A stretch of 58,499 nucleotides of DNA from an uncultured Chloroflexota bacterium (GCA_903864435.1 CAIPFY010000126.1:1-58499), one strand, 5' to 3'; shown: positions 24,477 to 36,486, counted from the first letter of the stretch. A program made the numbers and translations. The notes: generated from the letters alone by a model not told the origin.

Positions 24477-26718
24477 GGCGGTTTCGACTCCGAATGAACT
24501 GCACGATGCCGAACGCGCCTAGCCCGATCCAGCAGGCGAGGCTGATGAGCGCCCCTGCACGGTAGCTAAGTGGATCGTAGCGGAAGATCAACGTGTGCTG
24601 ACCCGCAGGGACTTCGACGGCGCTTAAGGCGCTATAGGCGCGTAGAATGGGCGCGGGCTTGCCGTCTAGTTCGGCTGTCCAGCCCGGATAGTACGGTGTT
24701 GCGATGGACAGAATCGCGTTTCCTGCCGCATTGACCGCGATTGTGAACGTTTCGGGCGCAAACTGTGTGACTTCGGCGTGGTCATCGGCAGACGGACTGC
24801 CCGGTGGCGTGGTGGGCGGTTGTTCCAGCAACACCGTTTGGCGGGCGTTGAAGGCTGCATCCGCTAATCGCTGCCGTGCTGCCTGTGCATCTGCGATGAC
24901 TTCGGTGTTGTAGACCAGCAGCGCGAAGGGGCGCGGGTTGGTGAGGCGATGCAGATTGACTGTGCCGTAGCGATCGTCACCGCTGGCGATAATCTCGCTG
25001 GGGATGGGCATCTCCTGCCAGTCGGTGTAGACGTAGCGCACGGCGAACAATTCCCATGCCAGCGGGTTAATCAAATTCGGTTCGATGAGCGCGAAGGTTC
25101 TTTCGAGGAACAACGGACTGATTCCGCGCATATCTGCCAACCCGTACAAACTGCCGTAATTGTCATGCAGGGCGCGATAGCCATCCACCCGGAAGGGTTG
25201 ATCGGTATCCGCTAAGGCAGTTTGAATCAGAGGGGGCGGTTGGAAGGACAACTGCTGATCGGGCGGGATGGAGTCGTAGTTACTGGGACGATCCATGCTC
25301 ACGGTGAATAGTTCCAGTGCCAGCATGCTCCCTAGCAGAATCCAGCGCAGCGGTTTGTCCGGCGCGTCCAGCAGGTAGGGAATGGCGAGAACGGCTCCCA
25401 GTGCCGATAGCACGACGAACGCCCCTGTTCCTAGTATGGTACCGTAGGCTTCCTGATTGCCCATCCACGCCACCAGCAGCAAGCCGAAGGCGGCAGCGCA
25501 CACGATGGCGAAAACGCGCAAAACGCGCCGGATTTTTAGCGTGGCTTGATAGTCTTTCAGCTTGTCCCAAGAGGCGAGATGCGCCGCGCCCAAGCCAGCC
25601 AGCAGCGCCAGCCCGAAGGAAACGAGATACGCAGCCCGTTCCTGTCCCCGGAAGAAGCGCAGTCCCGGCAGGGCGTTATACAGCGCCGCGAACAACGGGG
25701 TATGGGCGCCCATACTGAGGCCGAAGGCGAACAACGCCACCCCACCCCAGAAGCGGCTGTGAGGAACCTGTCGCCAGAGGGCGATGCCTGCCAGCGCCAA
25801 CCCGATCAGCCCGACATACAACGGCGACCACAAGCTGACCACGCCCGGAAAGACGAACTGCACCGCATCTTGCAGCGGGAAGCCGTTGCCTTTAGCGTCG
25901 AAGCCCATTGCGGTACGGGCGGTGTGGGATAGATACTCGAACCCCGGCAAAAGTTGTACTGCCGCCAGCCCCCCACCGAGGATGCCGAATGCGAGCGTTC
26001 CCATCAGGAATGGCCGCCAGCCCAACCGCTGTTCATAAGCGCGGTAGCCCAGATAGGCCACCAGCAGGTAGGTCTGGAAGAAGCTGGTTTGCGGATGCCC
26101 AGCCAGCCACGACAGGCCGAACGCGAACGCGGTCAGCGCCAGCCATGCCGGACGGAAGCGCCCTTCTTGCGTGGCCTCGTGCAGCCCTAGCAGCGCCAGC
26201 GGTAGCCAGATGGCGGCTTCGAGCAGGGCGACTTGCAGCGGCGGGTAACTGCCCATAAAGCCGCCGTAGCTGAAGATGAGCGCCGCGATGAAGGCGGCTG
26301 GCACGCTGCCCGCGCTGGTTCGCGTCAATCGGCGCGCAAAGGCGTACATCAGCAGCGATCCGAGCAGTACGTGAGCGATCATTTCCAGTTCTAGCGCGTG
26401 GTAACTGAAGCCGCCTGCCATTTTGCTCAGGGCGATGGTGAGCAGTCGCGGCGGGTAGAACACGGCGGCCTGTGTATCGCCGATGAAGGGCAGGCCGCCG
26501 TTGTTGTACGGATTCCACAGCGGAACTTCGCCCACGCTGAACCGCTGGTACTGATAGGCTGCAAACGCCACGAATTGACCGGAGAAATCCCCTTTTTCAA
26601 TCGAGGCTTGATCGGCAATGACAGGGGTGAGCAAGCGCCAGAAAAACAGCGCCCACAGCAGCATAAGCACCAGAATCGCGGCGACATCGGCGGTAATCCA
26701 GCGTGACCAACGGCTCAT
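24463..26718 (-). CDS. Large polytopic membrane protein, YfhO-like (GT-C type)
   Basis: A 751-aa membrane protein with about 12 transmembrane segments and a C-terminal extracytoplasmic beta domain (about 590-720; TPYYPGWTAELDGKPAPI). The pattern GEVPLWNPYNNGGLPFIGDTQ near residue 60 and the closing PGQHTLIFRYDPLSYRAGALIS resemble YfhO-family proteins, which are linked to glycosylation of wall polymers. Donor and acceptor are unknown. Its ATG overlaps the upstream stop (ATGA), so translation is coupled. Confidence 0.83.
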   Translation of the reverse strand: MSRWSRWITADVAAILVLMLLWALFFWRLLTPVIADQASIEKGDFSGQFVAFAAYQYQRFSVGEVPLWNPYNNGGLPFIGDTQAAVFYPPRLLTIALSKMAGGFSYHALELEMIAHVLLGSLLMYAFARRLTRTSAGSVPAAFIAALIFSYGGFMGSYPPLQVALLEAAIWLPLALLGLHEATQEGRFRPAWLALTAFAFGLSWLAGHPQTSFFQTYLLVAYLGYRAYEQRLGWRPFLMGTLAFGILGGGLAAVQLLPGFEYLSHTARTAMGFDAKGNGFPLQDAVQFVFPGVVSLWSPLYVGLIGLALAGIALWRQVPHSRFWGGVALFAFGLSMGAHTPLFAALYNALPGLRFFRGQERAAYLVSFGLALLAGLGAAHLASWDKLKDYQATLKIRRVLRVFAIVCAAAFGLLLVAWMGNQEAYGTILGTGAFVVLSALGAVLAIPYLLDAPDKPLRWILLGSMLALELFTVSMDRPSNYDSIPPDQQLSFQPPPLIQTALADTDQPFRVDGYRALHDNYGSLYGLADMRGISPLFLERTFALIEPNLINPLAWELFAVRYVYTDWQEMPIPSEIIASGDDRYGTVNLHRLTNPRPFALLVYNTEVIADAQAARQRLADAAFNARQTVLLEQPPTTPPGSPSADDHAEVTQFAPETFTIAVNAAGNAILSIATPYYPGWTAELDGKPAPILRAYSALSAVEVPAGQHTLIFRYDPLSYRAGALISLACWIGLGAFGIVQFIRSRNRHARR

Positions 26719-28961
26719 GGCGCATCCTCCAGTACCACGCGGACGCGGCTGAGGTAGGTGAAATCGTTCGCCATGCCCCCATCCGGTGTGATGATCCGCA
26801 GACGGGTATAGCCGCCTTCGGGTAGGGGTAAGTAGAAGCCTAGTTCCAGTTCATAGATGCCGGGCGGCGCGTTCGGGTCAATCGGCAGATCGTGTTCATC
26901 TGTGATGATGTCGCCCGGTTTCCATGTGCTGGTCGGGGCTGTCCAGTTGGCGGGCATGGTGTCCGACGAGGCGTATTTGGTGAGCGTGATCGGGTTCAGA
27001 ATGTTGGCGAACACCTTGTAGTCCTGCGGAATCGGTTTGAGTCCGCGCCAGTATAGGGTGAGTTGGACGGTATCACCCGGTTTGGGGCTGAGATCACTGA
27101 GCGAGTAACCGGCGAGTTCAATTTGCCCGTCGAAATTGATGCGAATGGGATTCGGCACGCCGAGATCGTCAGGACGGGGCTGCAACCGGATTGTGCCGAT
27201 TGTCAGCGTTTCGTCGCCGTTGTCCAGCGTGAGGCGTTCCCCGCTGCGGAGATCATACCAGCCGACGACAACCGTTAAATCCATCGGGGCGTAAGCAGCG
27301 GCGGGAACCCATATCGCAACCGGATTGCGCCATGCGCGTTTTTCGGGGAGTGTGCTGGTCGCCAGTTTGCCGCCGCCGGGGTACACATCGCGCTGACCGA
27401 GGATGACTCCATCTGGCGTGACCAGATGCACGAACAGACTCCAGTCACGGGTTAGCGGCGTCATCACCTGCCAGTCCAGTTCGATCTGCACATAGCTTTC
27501 CGGTTGCACTTCTCCGGTGAGAATGCGCTGATCCAGCAGGCCGACAACACCGCCGCCACTTTCGCGGAAAAGCGACTGTGGCGTGGCAGCGGTGAGTTCG
27601 GCGGGCGCTGCGTAAGCCGGGGCGATCACGAGGAACGGGGTGAGTGCCGCTACCAGCAAGAAATAAGCGCCGATGCCGATCATCAGCAGCGGTTGAGCGC
27701 GTTTGGGCAGCAGCCACAACAGCCCGACCGCCATCCACAGCGACAGCGCGGAGAGCGCCCCGAATACCAGTCGTCCCTGCGAGGCAGGCGTTTCAGCCGT
27801 CCAGCGCAGGAAGGAAACGAACGTGACAACCGGCCAGATTACCGTGATGGCGGCGGGTAGCCAGCGTTCCAGCGACCCTGTGCGCCGTACCAGCGTCTTG
27901 CACAGAAAGGCGATTGCGCCTAGCAGCGCCAATCCGCCGATGATATTGAAGATCAGGTAGACCTGATCTGGAAGGGGGACGTTCATCCCGCCGAAGAAAC
28001 CCCAGTAAGCCTGTGTGAAACTGTGACGTTCGCTCCAAAGCTGGGCAGCGTTGGCAGGGATCGCCCGCCGCCCGACCATTTGTAAGAACATCGCCAGCCC
28101 GGACGGGTCGTTATAAAGCTGGTAGTTGTGCCAGTACCACCAGCCCGCAATCAGAATCGTGAGTCCGCCAGTGATCGCGCCGCCCATTAGCACAGGCCGC
28201 ACGTTGCGTAAGCGCAGGCTGAGTACGAGCAGTGCCAGCGCAACCAGCGGAATTAGGAAGCCAATGTTCAGCTTGGCGAGCAGTCCCGCGCCGGTGACGA
28301 GGCCAATCCAGATATAGGTGCGCCAATTGGGGAGGGTTCGTGCTTTCAGCAGGCGAACGATCAGCAGCGTGAGCAGGTTGCCGAGCAGGTTGGAAAGGTT
28401 GTCGTTGTTGACCGAGCCGCTGATGAACAGAAACATGGGCAGAAAGGCGTTGAGCGCCGCCGCACCCAGCCAGATGATCGGCCATTCGGGGAAGATTTCA
28501 CGCGCTAGGAGGTAGGTGACGACTACGGTTGCCAACCCAAGTGCCAACGAGAACAGCCGGATGATTTGCAGGGCGAGGAGCGTCCCGCGCCACCCGGACG
28601 TTTCGTCGGTGTGAATCATCATGTTGGCGTTGCCATCGGGGCGGATAACGCCGATGTCGGCATGGGGGTTTTGCTGCCGTACCGCGTCCATATCGCCCGT
28701 GTCTATGCCGCCAGCCAAAACGGCGGCCAGCATGTAGTAAAGGGGCGGTTGGCTGCCTTCCTGCCGCCATGCGCCGGGGTTAGCCGGGTCTTGTGGGGGG
28801 AGCGCCATGCCATGCTCCGCCAGATACTTGACCATCGGGTAATGCCAGAGTTCATCGGAGGCTTCAAAGGGCGGCGTGAACACGCTGTACAGAATGCCGA
28901 GGATGAGATACGCGCCGAGGATGAAGCCCAACCAGCGGCGGTGAGTGGGGGTGGTGGTCAT
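26715..28961 (-). CDS. Polytopic GT-C-like membrane glycosyltransferase (DUF2142/GT39-like)
   Basis: A 748-aa membrane protein. The first loop has PPFEASDELWHYPMVKYLAEHG, with the acidic pair expected of GT-C enzymes that use lipid-linked sugars, and later QPPLYYMLAAV. About 10-12 transmembrane segments run to residue 460, followed by two beta-rich extracytoplasmic domains (about 490-745). It is closest in style to DUF2142 or GT39/ArnT-like proteins. The substrate is unknown. It overlaps both neighbours by ATGA. Confidence 0.8.
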   Translation of the reverse strand: MTTTPTHRRWLGFILGAYLILGILYSVFTPPFEASDELWHYPMVKYLAEHGMALPPQDPANPGAWRQEGSQPPLYYMLAAVLAGGIDTGDMDAVRQQNPHADIGVIRPDGNANMMIHTDETSGWRGTLLALQIIRLFSLALGLATVVVTYLLAREIFPEWPIIWLGAAALNAFLPMFLFISGSVNNDNLSNLLGNLLTLLIVRLLKARTLPNWRTYIWIGLVTGAGLLAKLNIGFLIPLVALALLVLSLRLRNVRPVLMGGAITGGLTILIAGWWYWHNYQLYNDPSGLAMFLQMVGRRAIPANAAQLWSERHSFTQAYWGFFGGMNVPLPDQVYLIFNIIGGLALLGAIAFLCKTLVRRTGSLERWLPAAITVIWPVVTFVSFLRWTAETPASQGRLVFGALSALSLWMAVGLLWLLPKRAQPLLMIGIGAYFLLVAALTPFLVIAPAYAAPAELTAATPQSLFRESGGGVVGLLDQRILTGEVQPESYVQIELDWQVMTPLTRDWSLFVHLVTPDGVILGQRDVYPGGGKLATSTLPEKRAWRNPVAIWVPAAAYAPMDLTVVVGWYDLRSGERLTLDNGDETLTIGTIRLQPRPDDLGVPNPIRINFDGQIELAGYSLSDLSPKPGDTVQLTLYWRGLKPIPQDYKVFANILNPITLTKYASSDTMPANWTAPTSTWKPGDIITDEHDLPIDPNAPPGIYELELGFYLPLPEGGYTRLRIITPDGGMANDFTYLSRVRVVLEDAP

Positions 28962-30106
28962 TTTCGGACTGCCTTTTGAAGAACGCGCTCGAAGAAGGCC
29001 AACTGCGCTCTAGCAATCTGGTTCCAGTCGAATAGGCTGGATAAGTTGCGTGCGCCTGCGCTCAATCGGGCGCGTTCTTCAGGTTGTTCCCACAGGTCGC
29101 GCAGGGCTTTTGTCAGAGCATCGGCATCACTACGCGGAATGAGGCGGACGTTTTGATCGTTTTCAAAAGCCGGAACCGATACGGTAGGCCGGGTGGTGAT
29201 GATGGGGCAGCCGTATTGTAGCGCCGCCATCAGGCTACCCCGCCGGTAGGATGCGCCATCCGCGAACGGTAGCGCGATCACATCACAGGCGTTTAGTCCG
29301 GCGGCAACCGCCGAGTCCGCTTCGAGGTATCCAGTGGCCTGTATCGCATCTTCCAGCCCTAGCGCCGCGATTTGTGCTGTGAAACCTCGCATGAAATCGG
29401 CATTGGTCGGGTCGCTGCTGCCCAAGCCGCCGCCGACGAGCATGAGCCGCGCCGGAATGCCCGAATCGAGCAGGCTGCGCAGGCTGGTTAATAGGATGTC
29501 CAGCCCTTTGCTGTGGTTCATCAAGCCGAAGTAGCCGATGATGAATTGATCGTCACGTACTCCCCAAGCGCCCCGCTGCTGCTGACGGGAGGCGGGGGTG
29601 GGCAGCGGCGCACGAATGTTGCTGCCGATGGGAATGAGCGCGGTGGTGGTTAGCGCCCGAAGGGGTAGTTCATCTTCGTGGTTGGTGGCAATCGCGCCCG
29701 CCGACATCCGTGCCAAACGGCGAACAATCCACTGGCGGAACGCTCCCGCTTTCGGGAATAGATAGGGGAAGCGCAGGTCGTGGAAGGTGGTGATGGTGGG
29801 TACAGGGATGGCTTCTGGAAGGAAGTGAATCACAGGTGACATGCCGAAAGCCGCTGTTTGATACTGCAAATTCACCATGTCGAGGCGTTCCCGCTGTACC
29901 CATCGGCGCAGCGCAAGAAGGGACGCGGGGTGCCAGTTCGGGGTGGTGGTGATGGAAATCACCGGGTCGGGGCTGTGCGCTCCGGCGCTGCTCAAAACCG
30001 CCACCGTATGTCCTTGCTGGTGGAAGGTTTCTGCGAGAATGCTGGTGTAGGCTCCCACACCGCCCTGCATCGGCGGGTATTCGCCGCTGACAATCCCGAT
30101 ACGCAT
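28958..30106 (-). CDS. Glycosyltransferase family 4 protein
   Basis: A 382-aa GT-B-fold enzyme: GEYPPMQGGVGAYTSILAETF in the N-terminal donor-side loop, and a C-terminal domain with IIGYFGLMNHSKGLDILL, MLVGGGLG and a VIALPFADGASYRRGSLMAALQYG region holding the nucleotide-sugar-binding area. Likely transfers a hexose from a nucleotide sugar onto the growing glycan in the cytoplasm. Its ATG immediately follows the GT2 stop (TAAATG). Confidence 0.9.
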   Translation of the reverse strand: MRIGIVSGEYPPMQGGVGAYTSILAETFHQQGHTVAVLSSAGAHSPDPVISITTTPNWHPASLLALRRWVQRERLDMVNLQYQTAAFGMSPVIHFLPEAIPVPTITTFHDLRFPYLFPKAGAFRQWIVRRLARMSAGAIATNHEDELPLRALTTTALIPIGSNIRAPLPTPASRQQQRGAWGVRDDQFIIGYFGLMNHSKGLDILLTSLRSLLDSGIPARLMLVGGGLGSSDPTNADFMRGFTAQIAALGLEDAIQATGYLEADSAVAAGLNACDVIALPFADGASYRRGSLMAALQYGCPIITTRPTVSVPAFENDQNVRLIPRSDADALTKALRDLWEQPEERARLSAGARNLSSLFDWNQIARAQLAFFERVLQKAVRK

Positions 30107-31033
30107 TTAGGTCACTTTCAGGCCGGAACGAAGAACCTGCCAATAGGCGCGCAATCGCTCCATGCGCAGCGGGCGCTTATGCCCTAACAGCGCCTTCGAG
30201 CCTTCGATCAGCATTTGCGCGGCATAATTTAAGAGCAACCAGACGCGCAATAACTGCGCGATGGCGCTGCCGTGATATTTGCGGAAGTAGTGGAGCTTGC
30301 TCTGTTGGAAGTGGATATGTTTGCGTGCTGTGACCTGTTCGCTGCTTTTGCCGCCGTGATGAACGATCTGCACGCCGCCGTGATAGACCACGCGCCAGCC
30401 CGCCATTTTTGCCCGTTTGCACCAGTCCAATTCTTCGGAGTACATCACGTAGGCTTCGTCGAGGCCGCCGATTTGTGCAACCACCTCGCGCCGCGCCATA
30501 AGTGCCGACCCCTGCACCCAATCCACATCAGCGATGGCGTTGTCCGCCATATCGCTTGCGGTGTAATGGTTCATGATAGATCGCGGGGCGAAAGCCTGCG
30601 CCCATGTGCTTTCAAACAGGCCGACAGCCAGCGTGGGGAAGCGGCGGCGGGTGGATTGGTGGCTGCCATCGGTGTTGAGTGTGTGCGGGCCGACGATGCC
30701 GACAGCCGGGTTTTCATCAAGATAGGCGATCATGCGGGCTAAGGCTGTGCCGACGACTTCCGTATCCGGGTTCAAGAGCATCACATAGCGCCCCTGCGCT
30801 TGCGCGAGGCCGAGATTATTCCCGCGTGTGAAGCCGACATTTTCGCTCATCGCCAGCAGGTTGACCTGTGGAAAAGTTGACCGGAGCATTTCCGGGCTGT
30901 TATCCGTGCTGGCAGAATCCACCACGATTATTTCCAGCGTGTATGGATGGGACGGCGCAGCCAGCACACTGTTGAGACAGGCTTTGAGCAGTTCCGCTAC
31001 ATTCCAATTGACGATGATGACTGACAAATCCAC
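30107..31033 (-). CDS. Glycosyltransferase family 2 protein (rhamnosyltransferase-like)
   Basis: A GT-A enzyme with SVIIVNWN at the start, VVDSASTDNS, GFTRGNNLGLAQAQGRYVMLLNPDTEVVG (a DxD-like NPDTE) and a VQGSALMARREV segment, typical of the wbbL/rhamnosyltransferase group. No ATG fits: the frame begins TTG (31036) then GTG (31033). GTG is chosen because the family N-terminus is (M)DLSVIIVNWN; AAGGA lies 10 nt upstream of it, or 7 nt upstream of the TTG. About 308 aa. First gene of the glycan operon. Confidence 0.87.
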   Translation of the reverse strand: MDLSVIIVNWNVAELLKACLNSVLAAPSHPYTLEIIVVDSASTDNSPEMLRSTFPQVNLLAMSENVGFTRGNNLGLAQAQGRYVMLLNPDTEVVGTALARMIAYLDENPAVGIVGPHTLNTDGSHQSTRRRFPTLAVGLFESTWAQAFAPRSIMNHYTASDMADNAIADVDWVQGSALMARREVVAQIGGLDEAYVMYSEELDWCKRAKMAGWRVVYHGGVQIVHHGGKSSEQVTARKHIHFQQSKLHYFRKYHGSAIAQLLRVWLLLNYAAQMLIEGSKALLGHKRPLRMERLRAYWQVLRSGLKVT

Positions 31034-31069
31034 CAACGGAAAGTCCTTGTGTTATGCCCGGCGACCGCG

Positions 31070-31078
31070 ATTATAGCA
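31070..31078 (-). promoter_or_regulatory. Extended -10 promoter for the glycan operon
   Basis: The minus strand has TGCTATAAT (31078-31070), a perfect -10 with the TGn extension that can replace a -35 box; no good -35 is visible. It lies about 35 nt before the GTG start of the GT2 gene, in the 131-bp divergent gap shared with the small exported protein gene. Confidence 0.55.
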
Positions 31079-31167
31079 GAATTTACAGGCGGGCTACGCC
31101 CGCATCACACTTCGGTAACATTTGCGCCCTATCTTGAAGGTGTTGATCGTTATCGAGGAGGTTTGTG

Positions 31168-31577
31168 ATGAAGCGCACACTTTGGATCGTGGGATTGATG
31201 ATGGTGATGCTGCTGGCAGCAGTGAGCGCAGTCGGCGCTCAGGAACAGACCGCACCACAAACAGGTGGAAATGAAAAGGGTGGGCCGATGGCGCAGATAC
31301 TTCGCCGACAGGTGATGTGGTTAGCATCAGAAGAAACGGGCGTTCCGGTTCGTGATTTGATCGCTGAAATCCGGTCGGGCAAGAGCCTCGGCACGGTGCT
31401 GACCGAGCATGGCGTGGATAGTGCCGCGTTCGTGGATACGGTGGCTGCCCAGTTGCAGGAGCGCCTTGACCGCGCTGTGAGCATGGGGCGCTTGACACAG
31501 GAACAAGCCGATGAGCGCCTGAGCCAGTTCCGCGAACGTTTGACCGAGCGCCTGACGGTTGTGCCGCCAGTGGGCGT

Positions 31578-31581
<4 letters not shown>
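31168..31581 (+). CDS. Small exported protein, DUF2680-like, function unknown
   Basis: A 137-aa protein with a signal peptide (cleavage likely after VGAQ near residue 24) and a helical remainder: VPVRDLIAEIRSGKSLGTVLTEHGVD, then RLDRAVSMGRLTQEQADERLSQF. Such repeats of short helices resemble DUF2680-type secreted proteins of unknown role. The ATG at 31168 has GAGGAGG 7 nt upstream, one of the best ribosome sites in the window, so good expression is expected. Its TAG overlaps the TAG of the convergent tatD gene inside one CTAG. Confidence 0.85.
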
Positions 31582-33412
<1,831 letters not shown>

Positions 33413-34354
33413 CTAAACTCTTGTTCGACAGTCATTGAGAACATCGAGAAGGGTTCGGTCAAATGGGATTTCGCAGTGCCAACCGGTATGCGCTTTGAGT
33501 TTGCTGGCATCCCCCTGAATGATCGGAATGTCGGCGGGCATCATGCGCTGCGGGTCGGTATGCACTTTAATCGGCACTTTGCTGTAGGCTAGTAGCGTAT
33601 CCAGCACATGCTGAATCGTATAGACCTGACCGGAGGCGATGTTGTACACATCGCCGGGGATGCCTTTTTCCATGATGAGGCGATAGGCGCGAACGACATC
33701 ACGCACATCGGTGAAGTCGCGCTGTGCGGTGAGGTTGCCTACTTCAACGGTGGGCGGTTTTTGACCGGCTTCGATGCGGGCGACCTGTATGGCGAAGTCT
33801 ACGGCGACGAAACCTTCGCTCTGACCGGGGCCGAAGTGATTGAACGGACGGGTGCGCAAGATGGGCAGTTTGTGACTGAGGAAGTATTGCAGCCCCAGCA
33901 AGTCCTGCGTGACTTTGCTCACCCCGTAGGGGTTGGTCGGGCGCAGCGGCTGTTCTTCGCGGATCGGCAGGAATTCCTGTGCCACCGGCCCGTAAATTTC
34001 GGCAGAGCTGATGACCAGTAAACGCGGGCGGATATTGAGGGCGAGGCAGCCCAGAATCAGGTTAAGCTGTGCGCGGATGTTGTTTTCCAGCGTGTCCCAA
34101 GGAATCACGAACGATCGGCGCGGGGAAGCCTGTGCCGCCAGATGGTAGATATGATCTGGTTGTACCGTTTCGAGCAGCGCACGGACGGCGGTTTCATCTT
34201 TCAAATCCAGCGCGTGACCGGTTACGCCTTCCGGCGTGCGCTGCGTGTGGTCGAGAATCGTTCCATGCAGTTCGGCGGCGGGGTCAGTGGATCGCAGATG
34301 TTCACTCAGATGTTTGCCAACAAAGCCACCCACGCCCGTGATCAAAATTCGCAC
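33413..34354 (-). CDS. rmd: NAD-dependent epimerase/dehydratase, probable GDP-6-deoxy-D-mannose reductase
   Basis: A 313-aa extended SDR with GVGGFVG (7-13), LAAQASPRRSF, SSAEIYG (116-122), YGVSK (143-147) and NHFGPGQ. This profile fits the Rmd-like reductases that convert GDP-4-keto-6-deoxy-D-mannose to GDP-D-rhamnose. The adjacent gmd supports this, but a GDP-fucose-type or other epimerase cannot be excluded. The start is GTG at 34354, with GAGG about 10 nt upstream; the frame is open further upstream without homology. Confidence 0.85.
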   Translation of the reverse strand: MRILITGVGGFVGKHLSEHLRSTDPAAELHGTILDHTQRTPEGVTGHALDLKDETAVRALLETVQPDHIYHLAAQASPRRSFVIPWDTLENNIRAQLNLILGCLALNIRPRLLVISSAEIYGPVAQEFLPIREEQPLRPTNPYGVSKVTQDLLGLQYFLSHKLPILRTRPFNHFGPGQSEGFVAVDFAIQVARIEAGQKPPTVEVGNLTAQRDFTDVRDVVRAYRLIMEKGIPGDVYNIASGQVYTIQHVLDTLLAYSKVPIKVHTDPQRMMPADIPIIQGDASKLKAHTGWHCEIPFDRTLLDVLNDCRTRV

Positions 34355-34391
34355 GTTTCCGATCCTCTCGCTGCCGATTGTTGTGGAACGC

Positions 34392-34397
34392 ATTATA
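34392..34397 (-). promoter_or_regulatory. Candidate -10 box upstream of the rmd-like gene
   Basis: A perfect TATAAT on the minus strand, 37 nt before the GTG at 34354 and just downstream of the DUF4397 lipoprotein gene. No convincing -35 or TGn extension is present, so this is tentative. Confidence 0.35.
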
Positions 34398-34418
34398 ACG
34401 AATGGGCGCGTGTTTCCT

Positions 34419-36422
34419 CTAGCCTGAGACAGCAGGGTAGGGGACGTAGAATGCACCCGTTTTGGTGGCGACCACATCCCCCGCCGCACCATTTTTCAAC
34501 GTAATTGAATCGATTCGGCTCTGATAGTGGGCGCCATCGCTGAAGGTGACAAAGAAGTTAAACACCCCTTCGGGCATCAGGATGGTATTGGAAACGCTGC
34601 TGCCGCGCTGCTGATCGAGGATTTGCTGTATGCCGAAGGGTAAGGTGGAACCCTCCACGCCATCCGGTGTGCCGGTGACAGATGCTTCCGACGTTCCTGC
34701 TTTTCCGGTGACAAAGGCCAATCCTAGCGATTGATCGGCACCGCCGCTGAGATTGATAAACCGCACATGGGGCGTGTTGCCCGTGTAGAGCGCCTCGTCA
34801 TCGCGGGTGATGAGAAATTCGGTCTGGTTGGTGGAAGGATGCAGAACAATGGTATAGCGTTCACCGGCCTCAAAGGTCGCATCGGTGGTGGCGAGAACCA
34901 CGCCATCCTGTTCGGCTTGAAGGGTGATGCTGTGCTGCACGACTTCCACGAAGGGACTGCCTGTGTTGCTGTCTAGGGTGGTTGGTTGGCTGTTGTCGTT
35001 CAGGCTGAATTGTACGGGCGTGCCGTTAATCGCGTTGATGTAGCGGATGAGCGCCGTGTTACGCTGATTCCCATCGCCCGTGCTGACAGCGGTATTTTGA
35101 CCCACGTTGTCGCTAATAACGAGGGGTGGGCTGTCCAAACGGCCTGTGACGAGATAGAGATAACTGCGCCCTGCATCCAAGCTGATATTTTCCGCAAGTT
35201 CCACCGTTTGACTGCCGCCGATGAAGGTGAGGGAATACAGGGTGGCGTTCAAAATGGTGGTGCGAGGTGCGTCTCCATAGTAGAGTTCGTTGATTCCCGG
35301 CAGGCTGCTGTTGCCGGATACGACAAGGATATTGTTGAATTGCGGGAGCGTGTTTAGCAAGGCGATACGCGCTTGCCCCGCGCCAGTGGGTGTCAGGTCT
35401 TCGGCGAACGTGACCAAGCGCAGGCTGTCCGTTTGGCCCATGACCACCAGCGCAATGTTGCCTGCTTCCAGCGGAAGTTCCTGTTGGAGCAGGGGGGCTG
35501 TGGTTTGCGGGTCGGTTCCAGCGGCATAGATGGCGATGAAATGGCTTCCGCTGATGGTGTTTTGGCGTGCGGTTGGCCGACCATAGCTCACGGCTGATTC
35601 TAGGACTGTGCCATCCATGTACAGGTCAAGCGGTTGCAAGGCTAGGGCGGTATTGATGACGCGCAGGGAACTGCGCCCCGGCGCGGACTTGGCGAGGCTG
35701 GTGATTGTGACCTGCTCTGGCGTACCGCTGATGATCTCGATATGCTGCTGCCGATCTTCCAGTGTAACCGCGAAATCAGCGAGGGCGGTGTCTCCGCTGC
35801 GGATGGTCAGGTGTTGTTCGCCGGGGGCTACCGGATTGCTGTCCCCACTCGTCCCCGGCTGAATTTCAGGAATCAACAGGGTGTTATCGTCCCCTGCCGT
35901 TAAGCGGATGGGCTGATTGAGCGCGTTCACCAGCGTAACCGCGCTCTCGCCGGTGTTCAGCGCGATTTGCGTTTCGGGAATGGCTTGTATCTGTAGACTT
36001 GCGGCTTTTCCGGTGATTAGCAGCAGCAGCGATTCGCCCCCTGTCAGAGTCAATGCGGTGGTGGTCAAGGGCGGGTCGTTGGGGTTGCTGCCGCTAGGGA
36101 GGGCTTTTAGAACATAGTCTCCGGCGGCCAGTGTGGTCGGGTCGGTCGCCTGACCTGCGTCGAGATTGGTGGCAATGGCGTTAAAGCCAGCGTAGATCGT
36201 TAATGTCGGTGCGCCCTGTGCGGCATGAATAATGCGCAGGTGGGCAGGCGGTGGTACATCTGTGGGGACTGCCGTAGGGACGATTTCGCGGGTGGGAGCA
36301 GGTGTGCTGGTGGGTACGGGGGGAGCTGTTGGCGGCAGTGTCGGCACGGCATTCGGCGTTCCCGAACAGGCGCTCATGATGAGCAGCAGAACAATCCAGT
36401 ATAGAGCTTTCGTGCACGCCAT
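34419..36422 (-). CDS. DUF4397 repeat lipoprotein
   Basis: A 667-aa surface protein. The signal peptide ends in a lipobox (IMSAC, Cys19), so it should be lipid-anchored. A Thr/Pro linker (about 25-60) leads to about five repeats of the DUF4397 type, each starting with a strand such as LRIIHAAQGAP, LRVINTALALQP, RIALLNTLPQ, LIRYINAINGTP or VRFINLSGG. The repeats are beta-rich and probably stack as an adhesive or structural stalk. The ATG at 36422 is preferred because the lipoprotein signal starts there. It is transcribed after the larger DUF4397/SH3 gene but separated from it by a terminator. Confidence 0.87.
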   Translation of the reverse strand: MACTKALYWIVLLLIMSACSGTPNAVPTLPPTAPPVPTSTPAPTREIVPTAVPTDVPPPAHLRIIHAAQGAPTLTIYAGFNAIATNLDAGQATDPTTLAAGDYVLKALPSGSNPNDPPLTTTALTLTGGESLLLLITGKAASLQIQAIPETQIALNTGESAVTLVNALNQPIRLTAGDDNTLLIPEIQPGTSGDSNPVAPGEQHLTIRSGDTALADFAVTLEDRQQHIEIISGTPEQVTITSLAKSAPGRSSLRVINTALALQPLDLYMDGTVLESAVSYGRPTARQNTISGSHFIAIYAAGTDPQTTAPLLQQELPLEAGNIALVVMGQTDSLRLVTFAEDLTPTGAGQARIALLNTLPQFNNILVVSGNSSLPGINELYYGDAPRTTILNATLYSLTFIGGSQTVELAENISLDAGRSYLYLVTGRLDSPPLVISDNVGQNTAVSTGDGNQRNTALIRYINAINGTPVQFSLNDNSQPTTLDSNTGSPFVEVVQHSITLQAEQDGVVLATTDATFEAGERYTIVLHPSTNQTEFLITRDDEALYTGNTPHVRFINLSGGADQSLGLAFVTGKAGTSEASVTGTPDGVEGSTLPFGIQQILDQQRGSSVSNTILMPEGVFNFFVTFSDGAHYQSRIDSITLKNGAAGDVVATKTGAFYVPYPAVSG

Positions 36423-36486
36423 ATCGCATCCCCTCGTGTGAATCATGCTTCTGTATTGTACAGCGGGTCATCGGTGCGTACATAAA